Below are positions 54,057-62,369 of a stretch of DNA of 64,000 nt, piece by piece. A program made the translations under genes and the position numbers. Each line of letters begins with the position of its first letter. The first letter of the stretch is position 1. Source of the DNA: Thermocaproicibacter melissae. Lineage in GTDB: Bacteria > Bacillota > Clostridia > Oscillospirales > Acutalibacteraceae. The notes beneath the pieces were generated by a model that worked only from the letters and a program-made list of their open reading frames with translations, made no database searches and had not been told where the DNA came from. The stretch spans positions 1,306,001-1,370,000 of the forward strand of contig NZ_CP101827.1 of the NCBI RefSeq assembly GCF_024498295.1. The letters are read 5' to 3'.

Positions 54057-55373
54057 TTATAAAAGCTCGATGTTGGAACGGTCCTTGACGTCCTTCATGG
54101 CATTGCGGGTATCGAACACTGCCTGCGAAAGCTTCTGAATCCTGTTGTAATCGAAGCAGGAATGTGCGGTGCAGATGACAACGATATCCGCTTCTTTCAG
54201 CATCTCGTCTGTCAGTTCTTTCGCGCCGACACAAGTTTCGCCCTTGTAGCGGTACTCCGGAATATACGGATCGTAATAGGTCGTTTGTGCGCCCTGTTGC
54301 TTGAACAGGTCAATGACGTTCAGAGCCGGGCTTTCCCGGTAATCGTCAATGTCCGCCTTATAAGCGACGCCGAGAACAAGCACCTTGGAGCCGTTCAGGG
54401 CCTTCTTCTTTTTATTCAGAACCGACATGACACGCTGCACCACATACTCGGGCATTCCGGTGTTGATTTCGCCGGAGGTTTCAATCAGGCGTGTGTGGTA
54501 ATTAAACTCTCTGGCTTTCCAAGTCAGGTAGAACGGGTCAAGCGGAATGCAGTGTCCGCCGAGGCCCGGCCCCGGATAGAAGGCTTGGAAGCCGTACGGC
54601 TTCGTCTTGGCGGCCTCGATGACCTCCCAGACATTGATTCCCATGCGGTGGCAGATGATGGCCATTTCGTTTGCAAGGCCGATGTTGATGTTGCGGTAAG
54701 TATTTTCCAGCAGCTTTTCCATTTCCGCAACGGCGGGAGAAGAAACTTCAAACACACCGCCGGCCAGAACACTGCGGTAGAGAGCCGCCGCAACCTCCGT
54801 GGAATCCTTTCCGACGCCACCGACAACCTTCGGGGTGTTCTTTGTCTTGTATTGCTTGTTGCCGGGGTCCACACGCTCCGGTGAAAAGGCGAGATAGAAG
54901 TCTTTCCCGCATTTCAGGCCGCTTGATTCCAGAATCGGTTTCAGCAGTTCTTCCGTGGTTCCCGGGTAAGTGGTGGATTCCAAAATGATAACCATGCCGG
55001 GATGAACGTACTTCGCCACAGATTCCGTGGAGCCCTTTACATAGCTGATATCCGGCTGCTGATACTTGTCGAGCGGAGTCGGCACGCAAATGGCAACGGC
55101 ATCCACATCCTTGATGAATGAGAAATCTGAGGTCGCGGAAAGTTTTCCGCTTTCCACCATTTTCTTGAGCGTATCGTCGACGATATCGCCGATGTAGTTA
55201 TGGCCGGCATTTACGGCATTCACCTTTTTGGTCTGCACATCGAAACCGATGGTCTTGTAGCCGGCATTTGCAAACTCTACCGCAAGCGGCAGACCCACAT
55301 AGCCGAGACCGACGATTCCGACTACCGCAGACTTATCTTTAATTTTTCCCAGAAGTTCCGATTTGATATCCAT
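54057..55373 (-). CDS. wbpA: UDP-N-acetylglucosamine 6-dehydrogenase, WbpA type
   Basis: A 438-residue NAD-dependent dehydrogenase: Rossmann motif GLGYVGLPLA (22-31), catalytic Cys275 in GGHCIPLDPFYL, LAFSPERVDPGN and the C-terminal VLGVAYKADIDDYRESP. It oxidises UDP-GlcNAc to UDP-GlcNAcA. The ERVDPGN and TKNTPKVVGG blocks fit WbpA over UDP-glucose dehydrogenase. ATG at 55373 follows AGGAAAAGCTT. Confidence 0.9.
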   Translation of the reverse strand: MDIKSELLGKIKDKSAVVGIVGLGYVGLPLAVEFANAGYKTIGFDVQTKKVNAVNAGHNYIGDIVDDTLKKMVESGKLSATSDFSFIKDVDAVAICVPTPLDKYQQPDISYVKGSTESVAKYVHPGMVIILESTTYPGTTEELLKPILESSGLKCGKDFYLAFSPERVDPGNKQYKTKNTPKVVGGVGKDSTEVAAALYRSVLAGGVFEVSSPAVAEMEKLLENTYRNINIGLANEMAIICHRMGINVWEVIEAAKTKPYGFQAFYPGPGLGGHCIPLDPFYLTWKAREFNYHTRLIETSGEINTGMPEYVVQRVMSVLNKKKKALNGSKVLVLGVAYKADIDDYRESPALNVIDLFKQQGAQTTYYDPYIPEYRYKGETCVGAKELTDEMLKEADIVVICTAHSCFDYNRIQKLSQAVFDTRNAMKDVKDRSNIELL

Positions 55374-55413
55374 AAGCTTTTCCTCTATTCTTTCTTATTT
55401 TCTCTATTCTTTC

Positions 55414-56541
55414 TTAAATCTTATTCAAAATAGAGCAGATTTCATCAATAACGTCATCCGAAATATAGCCGTGCATAGGCAGACTAAACACGGTATCCGC
55501 CAATTTCTCCGCGACCGGAAGATCGCCCCTACGGTAGCCGAGCGGCTCATAGACCTTCTGAAGATGAAGCGGTTTCGGGTAGTAAATCATGCAGGGAATT
55601 CCCGCTGCTTTCAAAGCATCCATAGCTTTTGCCCGTTCCGCGGAGTCTTTTGCCCTAAGCGTGTAGTAGCCGTAGCTGGAGGTAAACCCTTCCCGCTCCT
55701 GAGGAACGACAAAGCGGTCTTTGAGCTTTTCGTTGTATCGTTTTGCCGCGCGTCTGCGGTGTTCATTCTCTTCATCAAACGCGTGCAACTTCGGCAGAAG
55801 AATCGCAGCCTGCAGAGTATCCAGCCGTGCGTTCAAGCCAATGCGGACGTTGTCGTATTTCATAGTGCCTTTGCCATGGACCCGCAGCGACGTCAGCAAG
55901 CGGTAAGTTTCCTCATCGTCCGTGAACACCGCGCCACCGTCGCCGTAGCAGCCGAGCGCTTTGGCCGGGAAGAAGCTCGTCCCGGAGCAATCTCCGAACG
56001 AACAGGCTTTTCGTTCGCCGATGGCACCGCCGAAGCCCTGTGCGGCATCTTCCAACAGAAACAGGCCGTTCTTGCGGCAAATCTCCTCAATACGGGGAAA
56101 ATCTGCCGGATGGCCGAACAGGTCAACCGCAATGACCGCTTTTGGCCTAAGTTTCCCTTCGCGCTTAACTTTTTCAATCTGCTCCTCCAGAGAAGCGGGG
56201 TCCAGATTGAAAATATCCTCCTCGGAATCGCAGAAAACCGGTGTAGCGCCCGTAAGGCTGACCACCTCGGCACTCGCGAAAAAGGTAAACGCCGGCACAA
56301 AAACTGCGTCCCCCTTGCCGATGCCTTTTGCCATGAGGGGCAGCAGCAATGCAGCGGTTCCGCTGCTTGTCGCCACGCAGTATTTTCTGCCTGTATACTC
56401 GCAAAGCTCATGTTCCAGCTGCTCCACCTGAGGACCTGAAATAAAATGCGCTTCCGAAAGTACCGCAGCAATCTGCGCATCAATTTCCTTCTTCAGGTGG
56501 CGGTACTGGGCGCCGAGGTCATTAAATTCAATTTTGCCCAT
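55414..56541 (-). CDS. wbpE: UDP-3-oxo-GlcNAcA aminotransferase, WbpE type (DegT/DnrJ/EryC1)
   Basis: A 375-residue PLP aminotransferase. The PLP lysine is Lys194 in SFFPAKALGCYGDGG, the typical WbpE/WlbC context; other blocks are TSSGTAALLL, FVPAFTFFASAEVV and EDAAQGFGG. It would add the 3-amino group to the product of the oxidoreductase. ATG at 56541, with GGAGG about ten bases upstream; the gene starts three bases after the acetyltransferase stop. Confidence 0.88.
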   Translation of the reverse strand: MGKIEFNDLGAQYRHLKKEIDAQIAAVLSEAHFISGPQVEQLEHELCEYTGRKYCVATSSGTAALLLPLMAKGIGKGDAVFVPAFTFFASAEVVSLTGATPVFCDSEEDIFNLDPASLEEQIEKVKREGKLRPKAVIAVDLFGHPADFPRIEEICRKNGLFLLEDAAQGFGGAIGERKACSFGDCSGTSFFPAKALGCYGDGGAVFTDDEETYRLLTSLRVHGKGTMKYDNVRIGLNARLDTLQAAILLPKLHAFDEENEHRRRAAKRYNEKLKDRFVVPQEREGFTSSYGYYTLRAKDSAERAKAMDALKAAGIPCMIYYPKPLHLQKVYEPLGYRRGDLPVAEKLADTVFSLPMHGYISDDVIDEICSILNKI

Positions 56542-56544
56542 TGG

Positions 56545-57123
56545 CTATTTTTCCTCCTTCAAGCCGTTTTCCGCTTGAATATAATGCCTGCCGCACTTCG
56601 GACAGACAAGGTCTTCTCTTAGTTTTTCCCCACATTCGCAAACCCAGCCGCAGATGCGTGCGGGGACCCCCATGACAATGGCATAGTCTGGCACATCTTT
56701 CGTAACAACGCTACCCGCGGCGACAAATGCGTTTTTTCCAATGGAATGGCCGCAGACAATCGTAGCGTTCGCCCCGATGCTTGCACCGTCGCCCACAGGG
56801 GTATGTGCGTAGAACTGAGAACCGCGCTGCGGATATTTGCACCGCGGACGCTGGACATTAGTAAATACCATAGAAGGCCCGCAGAACACGTAATTGCCGA
56901 GTTCCACACCTTCATAAACAGATACGTTGTTCTGAATTTTGCAGTAATTGCCGATTTTCACACCCGGTGCGACAAACACATTCTGACCGATGTTACAGTT
57001 TTCCCCGATTTCGCAGCCGGCGCTGATGTGGCAGAAATGCCAGATCTTTGTTCCGGCGCCGATGCCGGCACCCTCGTCGATACAGGCTGTCGGGTGCGCA
57101 AAATATTTTTTTGAATCATTCAA
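56545..57123 (-). CDS. wbpD: UDP-GlcNAc(3NH2)A N-acetyltransferase, WbpD type, with C-terminal zinc ribbon
   Basis: A 192-residue left-handed beta-helix acyltransferase: hexapeptide repeats from IGAGTKIWHFCHI through IGQNVFVAPGVKIG, the WbpD-specific NVQRPRCKYP loop and GAGSVV-type turns (VAAGSVVTKDVPDYAIVMGVPAR). The tail carries a four-cysteine ribbon (CGWVCECG and CPKCG). The TTG at 57123 is preferred because GGTGG lies just upstream and a consensus promoter (57176-57204) lies inside the longer reading frame. First gene of the run. Confidence 0.88.
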   Translation of the reverse strand: MNDSKKYFAHPTACIDEGAGIGAGTKIWHFCHISAGCEIGENCNIGQNVFVAPGVKIGNYCKIQNNVSVYEGVELGNYVFCGPSMVFTNVQRPRCKYPQRGSQFYAHTPVGDGASIGANATIVCGHSIGKNAFVAAGSVVTKDVPDYAIVMGVPARICGWVCECGEKLREDLVCPKCGRHYIQAENGLKEEK

Positions 57124-57175
57124 ATTGACCACCGCATCCTCAATTATTTCGCTTATCACAGGCTTATTATAGCTT

Positions 57176-57204
57176 ATTATATTCTTACGCTCTTGCTTAG
57201 TCAA
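57176..57204 (-). promoter_or_regulatory. Consensus promoter of the surface-sugar operon
   Basis: On the minus strand TTGACT (57199-57204) and TATAAT (57176-57181) are spaced by 17 bases. This fixes the wbpD start downstream and identifies the operon 57123-50070. Confidence 0.8.
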
Positions 57205-57357
57205 TGAAAAAGGAAGTTCTGTCATTTCATTGACTTGCCTAGAAAAAAGAGATATCATATTTTTCGTTCGATGACGAAAAACAATTGAATTGCGGAATAT
57301 TTATATTTTGGCGTTTAAAAAATTCACTGGAAGCTCGTCAGAAAGGAACAGAAAAAT

Positions 57358-58536
57358 ATGGGTCAGTTCAAAAAGCGAGAGAAATTCATTCCCTATAATC
57401 TTCCCGACTTTACGGAGGCGGAAATTTCCGCAGTCGCAGAGACCGTCCGCTCACTTTGGGTTGCGAAGGGCCCACGTACGGTGAAATTTGAAGAAGAATT
57501 TGCAAAACACGTCGGCGCAAAACATGCCGTTGCCATGAATTCCTGCACCGCCGCACTGCACGTTTCCCTGCTCTCAGCCGGCATCGGGCCGGGTGATGAA
57601 GTCATCACCACACCGATGACGTTTGCATCCACCGCAAACACCATCATTCACTGCGGCGCAACGCCGGTTTTTGCCGATATCGACTACAAAACCGGCTGCA
57701 TTGACCCCGAGGAAGTTGAAAAAAAGGTTACGTCTAAGACAAAAGCTATTGTTCCCGTCCATTACAGCGGGCAGGTCTGCGACCTCGACCGCATTTATGA
57801 CATTGCCGACAAATACGGCCTCTTCGTCTCCGAGGACGCGGCACACGCGCTTGAGAGCTTTTACAAAGGCCGCATCATCGGCCACAAGTTGAAGGGAACC
57901 GCCTGTTACAGTTTTTATGCCACCAAAAACCTCACAACCGGCGAAGGCGGCATGCTCGTGACAGACGACGATGAAATTGACGCTAAGGCGCGCATCTGGG
58001 CCGGCCAAGGCATGAGCCGCAACGCATGGAACCGCTATGCGAAGGGCGGTTCTTGGCGCTACGATATCTGTGAGCCTGGATTTAAATACAATATGTTTGA
58101 TATTCAAGCGGCACTTGGTCTTGTGCAGCTTTCCCGCATTCATGAAATGCAGGCCCGCCGGTTGAAAATCGCAGAGAAATACCAGCGTGAGTTTGCAAAG
58201 ATTGACGCTGTGGAGCCGCCGTTCGTGCCGGACTACTGCACCCACTCATGGCACCTGTATGTATTGCGCATTGTACCGGAGCTGCTCACCATCGACCGCG
58301 ACCGGTTCATTGAAGAGTTGAACGCGCGCAACGTCGGCACAAGTGTCCACTTTATTCCGGTCACTTCCATGAGTGCCTACACGAAGCGCTTCGGCTTCAA
58401 AAAAGGCGACTTCCCGAACACAGAAAAGCATTTTGAGCGCATTATTTCCTTACCGCTTTATCCGTCGCTTTCCGACGAAGAAACGGACTACATTATTGCC
58501 GCGGTTCGCGACATTGTGGAAAAATTTCACAAATAA
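57358..58536 (+). CDS. DegT/DnrJ/EryC1 sugar aminotransferase, ArnB/PseC-like
   Basis: A 392-residue PLP enzyme. The PLP lysine is Lys190 in SFYATKNLTTGEGGM, and MNSCTAALHVSL, TTPMTFASTANTI and SEDAAHALES are the family blocks. The lysine context is that of ArnB/PseC, which aminate 4-keto sugars, unlike the WbpE-type gene nearby. ATG at 57358 follows AAGGAACAG. Divergent from the wbp run, separated by about 230 bases. The 4,6-dehydratase that would supply its substrate is not in this window. Confidence 0.87.
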   Translation: MGQFKKREKFIPYNLPDFTEAEISAVAETVRSLWVAKGPRTVKFEEEFAKHVGAKHAVAMNSCTAALHVSLLSAGIGPGDEVITTPMTFASTANTIIHCGATPVFADIDYKTGCIDPEEVEKKVTSKTKAIVPVHYSGQVCDLDRIYDIADKYGLFVSEDAAHALESFYKGRIIGHKLKGTACYSFYATKNLTTGEGGMLVTDDDEIDAKARIWAGQGMSRNAWNRYAKGGSWRYDICEPGFKYNMFDIQAALGLVQLSRIHEMQARRLKIAEKYQREFAKIDAVEPPFVPDYCTHSWHLYVLRIVPELLTIDRDRFIEELNARNVGTSVHFIPVTSMSAYTKRFGFKKGDFPNTEKHFERIISLPLYPSLSDEETDYIIAAVRDIVEKFHK

Positions 58537-58550
58537 TTGTTTTTGGGTGC

Positions 58551-58586
58551 AAAAAATTCCCCGCTCAAAAGCAGGGAATTTTTTTG
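58551..58586 (+). terminator. Terminator of the plus-strand aminotransferase gene
   Basis: AAAAAATTCCC pairs with GGGAATTTTTTT, T-run to 58585. Confidence 0.9.
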
Positions 58587-58616
58587 TGCAGGTTATATGC
58601 CTCATTCGCCTGCAAC

Positions 58617-58657
58617 AAAAACACAGCCGCTTCCAAATGGAAACGGCTGTGTTTTTT
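58617..58657. terminator. Terminator of the HD-protein gene
   Basis: AAAACACAGCCG pairs with CGGCTGTGTTTTTT, with an inner TTCC/GGAA helix. T-runs occur on both strands; it overlaps the last bases of the HD gene stop. Confidence 0.85.
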
Positions 58658-59138
58658 ATTCGCTTTTTTTGTATTGGTAGACGGTATGTTTTCGCAAGGT
58701 TTCTACCAGCGAACAATACTTATCCGCTACACTGACTAAGTATGCTTCTCGGTACTTCGGGGGAATCGGTGTTAAAGGCCACATGTGCCGCAGAATAATA
58801 TTCCGCTCCCGCTCGGTTAGCTGGAAACGCGCTTCGGCGTTTTCCAGTGCCGTACGGGGATGGGTAAAACCATGCAGGCCTTTCTGCCCGTTCCCCACAT
58901 GCCAGTCATACAGGAAAAAATCGTGCAGAAGCGCACCGCGGACGAGACTGGAACGGTCCACATGCCAATTCAGTTTCTCGCTTAACCAAAGACTGACAAA
59001 AGCAACGGAAACGCTATGTTCCAGCGTAGAAACATCTCCATGCTGGATAAATGTATCCATGGACTGAACGTCCTTATTCGCAGCAAGTTCGGATAAACAT
59101 TGCTGGAAAAAAGAACGATCGGATTCAGTCAGCTGCAA
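58656..59138 (-). CDS. HD-domain phosphohydrolase
   Basis: A 160-residue HD protein: His41 in LEHSVSVAF, His72-Asp73 in LLHDFFLYDWH, and a distal Asp in SVADKYCS. FTHPRTALENAEARF is characteristic of a small HD family in Clostridia whose substrate is not known. Start TTG at 59138 with GGAGG seven bases upstream; longer reading frames lack a site. It is 34 bases below the AbrB-type gene and probably co-transcribed. Confidence 0.8.
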   Translation of the reverse strand: MQLTESDRSFFQQCLSELAANKDVQSMDTFIQHGDVSTLEHSVSVAFVSLWLSEKLNWHVDRSSLVRGALLHDFFLYDWHVGNGQKGLHGFTHPRTALENAEARFQLTERERNIILRHMWPLTPIPPKYREAYLVSVADKYCSLVETLRKHTVYQYKKSE

Positions 59139-59172
59139 CGCGATGCCTCCACTACCCGAATTCTGAAACCGA

Positions 59173-59433
59173 TTATTCCTGCTCGTCAAACGCCTTTTGG
59201 AGCTTAAGCAGGCACTCATGGCAAACGTTGTAGCCTTTGTAGTTCACGATTTCATCCATGCCGCCGCAGAAAATGCAGGCAGGCTCATACTTTTTCAATA
59301 CAATTTTGTTGTCTTCGTCGACATAGATTTCAAGGGGATCCTTTTCGTTGATGTTGAGGGTGCTGCGCAGTTCCTTCGGCAGCACAATACGGCCCAGTTC
59401 ATCAACTTTTCTCACGATTCCAGTAAATTTCAT
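59173..59433 (-). CDS. AbrB/SpoVT-type transition regulator with C-terminal zinc knuckle
   Basis: An 86-residue DNA-binding protein. The N-terminal AbrB fold is clear (GIVRKVDELGRIVLPKELR, then YVDEDNKIVLKKY). The C-terminal third has CIFC and CHEC pairs that could hold a zinc ion, in place of the AbrB oligomerisation region. ATG at 59433 follows AAAGGATGTATTGGA. A near-perfect promoter lies upstream. Such regulators control sporulation and stationary-phase genes; spmA is divergent from it. Confidence 0.88.
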   Translation of the reverse strand: MKFTGIVRKVDELGRIVLPKELRSTLNINEKDPLEIYVDEDNKIVLKKYEPACIFCGGMDEIVNYKGYNVCHECLLKLQKAFDEQE

Positions 59434-59521
59434 TCCAATACATCCTTTCTTGTGGTTCCTCATCGAGGGGACCTTTTTAGGGGTTCCTTCACCATTTTTT
59501 ATTTGGAATTAATCCGACAAA

Positions 59522-59550
59522 ATTGTAGTATGTTTTTCCATATATGTCAA
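59522..59550 (-). promoter_or_regulatory. Promoter of the AbrB-type gene
   Basis: On the minus strand TTGACA (59545-59550) and TACAAT (59522-59527) are spaced by 17 bases. Confidence 0.8.
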
Positions 59551-59635
59551 TATGTCACTAGAAATAACAAAAAACATTTTTGAATATTTATTTTGGCATC
59601 GAATAAGTATTATAACAGCCTCAATCAGGAAGAAG

Positions 59636-60223
59636 ATGAACATTTTGTTAAACTATATTTGGGCATTCATGATCTTCTTCAGCATTATATGCGCCGCCGC
59701 TACCGGAAGAATGTCAGAACTTTCCTCCGCTGTCATCAGCGGGGCGGGAAATGCCGTGACCCTGATGATCGGCATGACCGGCATGATGTGCGCTTGGACG
59801 GGACTGCTGAAAATTGCAGACGCCGGCGGCGTAACGGCGGCAGTCGCAAAAATTCTGGGTCCCGCCGTTCATCGGCTCTTTCCGTCATGCAAAAAGGGTG
59901 GCCCGGCAATCAAGGCCATGTGCATGAACATTACCGCAAACCTTCTCGGCCTCGGCAATGCCGCCACACCGCTGGGCCTTGCTGCAATGAAAGAACTGAA
60001 AAAACGAAACCCCACTGAAACGGCGGATAACGACATGGTCATGTTCGTGGTAATCAACGCCTCTTCCATCCAGCTGATTCCGACATTTACAGCCACGCTG
60101 CGTGCCCAGGCCGGTTCCGCCACACCGTTCGATATCCTTCCCGCTGTATGGGTCACCTCGTTCTGCGCCCTGCTCATCGGCGTGACCGCAGCAAAACTAA
60201 TGGAGGTTCGCCCACATGGCTGA
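59636..60223 (+). CDS. spmA: Spore maturation protein SpmA
   Basis: A 195-residue nucleoside-recognition/Gate-domain membrane protein with about five spans: NYIWAFMIFFSIICAAATG, AMCMNITANLLGLGNAATPLG and NASSIQLIPTF are family blocks. With SpmB it contributes to spore core dehydration. Start ATG at 59636 after AGGAAGAAG. It overlaps spmB by eight bases. Confidence 0.93.
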   Translation: MNILLNYIWAFMIFFSIICAAATGRMSELSSAVISGAGNAVTLMIGMTGMMCAWTGLLKIADAGGVTAAVAKILGPAVHRLFPSCKKGGPAIKAMCMNITANLLGLGNAATPLGLAAMKELKKRNPTETADNDMVMFVVINASSIQLIPTFTATLRAQAGSATPFDILPAVWVTSFCALLIGVTAAKLMEVRPHG

Positions 60224-60740
60224 CTTCGGAGCGTATGCAGTTCCCATTGTCATCGTAGCAATCGTTCTGTTTGGATTTCTGCGGAAAGTACCGGTTTTTG
60301 ACACATTTGTCACCGGTGCCAAAGAAGGGCTGCATACATCCGTTTCGATTCTTCCGACTCTCGTGGGGCTGATTATGGCAGTCTCGATGCTAAGCGCTTC
60401 GGGCGCACTAGACCTTCTCTCTTCCCTGCTGGCGCCGGCGGCCAACTTTCTCGGCCTGCCGCCGGAGGTCATGCCGCTTGCGCTGATTAAGCCGTTTTCG
60501 GGAAGCGGCTCAACCGCCGTTCTCACCCAAATTTACAAAGACTGCGGACCCGACAGCTTTGCGGGGCGGGTTGCCTCCGTGATGGCCGGGTCCACAGAAA
60601 CTACATTTTACGCCGTTGCCGTTTATTTTGGTTCCGTTGGGATAAAAAAGACTCGTCACACGATACCGGCGGCAGTGCTCGGCGACCTGAGTGCCTGCAT
60701 CCTGTCTGCCCTGACCGTGCGTCTGTTCTTCAACAGCTGA
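60216..60740 (+). CDS. spmB: Spore maturation protein SpmB
   Basis: A 174-residue Gate-domain membrane protein: FVTGAKEGLHTSVSILPTLVGL, the GSGSTAVLTQIYKDCGPDS block and GSTETTFYAVAVYFG. It pairs with SpmA, to which it is translationally coupled. Its presence indicates an endospore former. Ends 128 bases before the coaX start. Confidence 0.94.
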   Translation: MADFGAYAVPIVIVAIVLFGFLRKVPVFDTFVTGAKEGLHTSVSILPTLVGLIMAVSMLSASGALDLLSSLLAPAANFLGLPPEVMPLALIKPFSGSGSTAVLTQIYKDCGPDSFAGRVASVMAGSTETTFYAVAVYFGSVGIKKTRHTIPAAVLGDLSACILSALTVRLFFNS

Positions 60741-60761
60741 GTCTCAAGGTGCGAAAAATAT

Positions 60762-60790
60762 TTGCTATTTGTGAACGACCTTGCTATAAT
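60762..60790 (+). promoter_or_regulatory. Promoter of coaX
   Basis: TTGCTA (60762-60767) and TATAAT (60785-60790) with 17-base spacing; the -10 is extended (TGCTATAAT). Confidence 0.75.
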
Positions 60791-60868
60791 TTTAGCGAAT
60801 TTATGACCGAGCGGCAATCCATTCCCATTATGTGGAAAAATTTTTACGCCGCGGCGGAGGATACTGCA

Positions 60869-61642
60869 ATGATTCTTGTTCTCGATATTGGCAATACAAA
60901 TATCACTGTGGGTGTTTACAAAGGAAAAGAGTTGCTGTTTGTGTCGCGCATGGCGACCGACCGCATGAGAATGGAAGACCAGTATGCCATTGAACTGCGG
61001 GAAATTCTCTCGCTTTACGGAGTTTCCCTCGACCAGATTGAAGGCGCAGCCATCAGCTCTGTGGTGCCGGTTGTCAACCATGCCCTTGTCAATGCGGTAC
61101 GGAAGCTCACCGGCGTCACCCCGATCTGCGTGGGTCCGGACACAAAAACCAAGATTAAAATTGATGTAAAGAATGCCGAAAGCGTCGGTGCTGACCTGCT
61201 CGTCGGCTGCGTTGCGGCGGCAGAACTCTTTGACGGGCCATGCATCATTCTGGACTTGGGCACTGCAACGACTTTTGTTGTCATGGATGAGGACAGGCGT
61301 ATGCTCGGTGGCGCAATCGCGCCGGGTGTCGGCATCTCGCTGGATGCTCTCACGAGCCGCACGGCACAGCTTCCTTCCGTCAGCCTTGAGGCGCCCGAAC
61401 ATGTCATCGGGAACAGTACGGCCGAATGTATGCGCTCGGGGCTGATTATCGGCACCGCCTGCATGATAGACGGAATGTGCAACCGCATTGAAAAAGAACT
61501 TGGCCGGAAATGCAGCGTTGTTGCAACCGGCGGGCTGGCAAAAGAAATTATTCAGCAATGCGAACGAAAAATTGTTTTATGTGACACGCTTCTTCTTGAT
61601 GGTCTGCGGCTCATTTACGAAGCAAATCATGACATCAATTGA
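60869..61642 (+). CDS. coaX: Type III pantothenate kinase CoaX
   Basis: A 257-residue ASKHA-fold kinase for the first step of coenzyme A synthesis. LVLDIGNTNITVGVY is the phosphate-1 loop with the catalytic aspartate; GADLLVGCVAA, LDLGTATTFVV and GGAIAPGVGIS follow. The ATG at 60869 has GGAGG eight bases upstream; the earlier in-frame ATG at 60749 precedes the promoter. Ends at a strong terminator. Confidence 0.95.
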   Translation: MILVLDIGNTNITVGVYKGKELLFVSRMATDRMRMEDQYAIELREILSLYGVSLDQIEGAAISSVVPVVNHALVNAVRKLTGVTPICVGPDTKTKIKIDVKNAESVGADLLVGCVAAAELFDGPCIILDLGTATTFVVMDEDRRMLGGAIAPGVGISLDALTSRTAQLPSVSLEAPEHVIGNSTAECMRSGLIIGTACMIDGMCNRIEKELGRKCSVVATGGLAKEIIQQCERKIVLCDTLLLDGLRLIYEANHDIN

Positions 61643-61650
61643 ACATACAA

Positions 61651-61697
61651 GCAGCCGCCGTTTTCTCTGCTTGGAGCAAACGGCGGCTGCTTTTTTT
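61651..61697 (+). terminator. Terminator of coaX
   Basis: GCAGCCGCCGTTT pairs with AAACGGCGGCTGC followed by seven T. Confidence 0.93.
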
Positions 61698-61704
61698 GCA
61701 TTTT

Positions 61705-61920
61705 TTATTTTACTGTTTGAACGTGTTTATCTTCTTCATTATCATGGAAAAGAAGACGAATACACCATAGTGCCGCGAGTCCAACAATTACAAACACGAT
61801 TCTGCTTCCTGCGGAAAGTTGTCCGCCGAAAATCCAGCCAACAATATCAAAGCCGAAGATTCCGATGGAACCCCAATTAAGCCCGCCGATAATCAGAAGT
61901 GTCAGAGCAATTTTATCCAA
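61705..61920 (-). CDS. DUF378 small membrane protein
   Basis: A 71-residue protein with two membrane spans. The N-terminal LLIIGGLNWGSIGIFGFD is the DUF378 signature. Its function is unknown. The start is ATG at 61920, with an AGGAGG-type site at about 61930. Single gene, convergent with coaX. Confidence 0.82.
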   Translation of the reverse strand: MDKIALTLLIIGGLNWGSIGIFGFDIVGWIFGGQLSAGSRIVFVIVGLAALWCIRLLFHDNEEDKHVQTVK

Positions 61921-61989
61921 TAGAAATTCCTCCTTTCAGGCGTAGTTTCTCCTGAAAACGGGAAAATATAATTGATAATTCAAAACAAA

Positions 61990-62025
61990 ATAAAAAACAG
62001 TGGTTACGCGTAAACGCGCAACCAC
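61990..62025 (-). terminator. Terminator of the zinc-ribbon gene
   Basis: GTGGTTACGCG (62000-62010) pairs with CGCGCAACCAC (62015-62025) around a four-base loop; on the minus strand it runs into TGTTTTTTATTTT. Confidence 0.88.
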
Positions 62026-62062
62026 CGGATTTGTTTGATGAATTCTTCTAAGCTAAAAAAAC

Positions 62063-62341
62063 TTAGCCCTCTTCTTTCATCTTTGCAAAGCACTCGCTGC
62101 AATATACCGGGCGGCCTTCTGTAGGCTGGAACGGTACTTTGCAAGCAGCGCCGCAGGAAGCACAAACAGCGTCAAACATTTCGCGCTGAGGCTTCTGGTT
62201 CATTCTGCGGGCTTTGCGGCATTCCGGGCATCTTTTGGGTTCATTGGTAAAGCCTTTCGCAGCATAGAATTCCTGCTCGCCGGCAGTCCAGATAAACTCC
62301 TTCCCGCATTCCTGGCAGACTAAAGTTTTGTCTTCAAACAT
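62063..62341 (-). CDS. Small protein with two zinc ribbons
   Basis: A 92-residue protein with CxxC pairs: CQECGKEF, CPECRKARR, CASCGAACK and CSECFAKM. The layout, with FIWTAGEQEFYAAKGFTNEPKRC, is that of a widespread small zinc-binding protein of unknown function. ATG at 62341 follows GTGAGG. A degenerate tRNA-like sequence and then a promoter lie directly upstream. Confidence 0.85.
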   Translation of the reverse strand: MFEDKTLVCQECGKEFIWTAGEQEFYAAKGFTNEPKRCPECRKARRMNQKPQREMFDAVCASCGAACKVPFQPTEGRPVYCSECFAKMKEEG

Positions 62342-62369
62342 AATTTTTACCTCACTCTGTGTGATTTTT

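Noticed and set aside
57124-57258. A 45-residue N-terminal extension of the WbpD-type protein
   Set aside because: The region contains a consensus promoter (TTGACT, 17 bases, TATAAT) and has no resemblance to the family.
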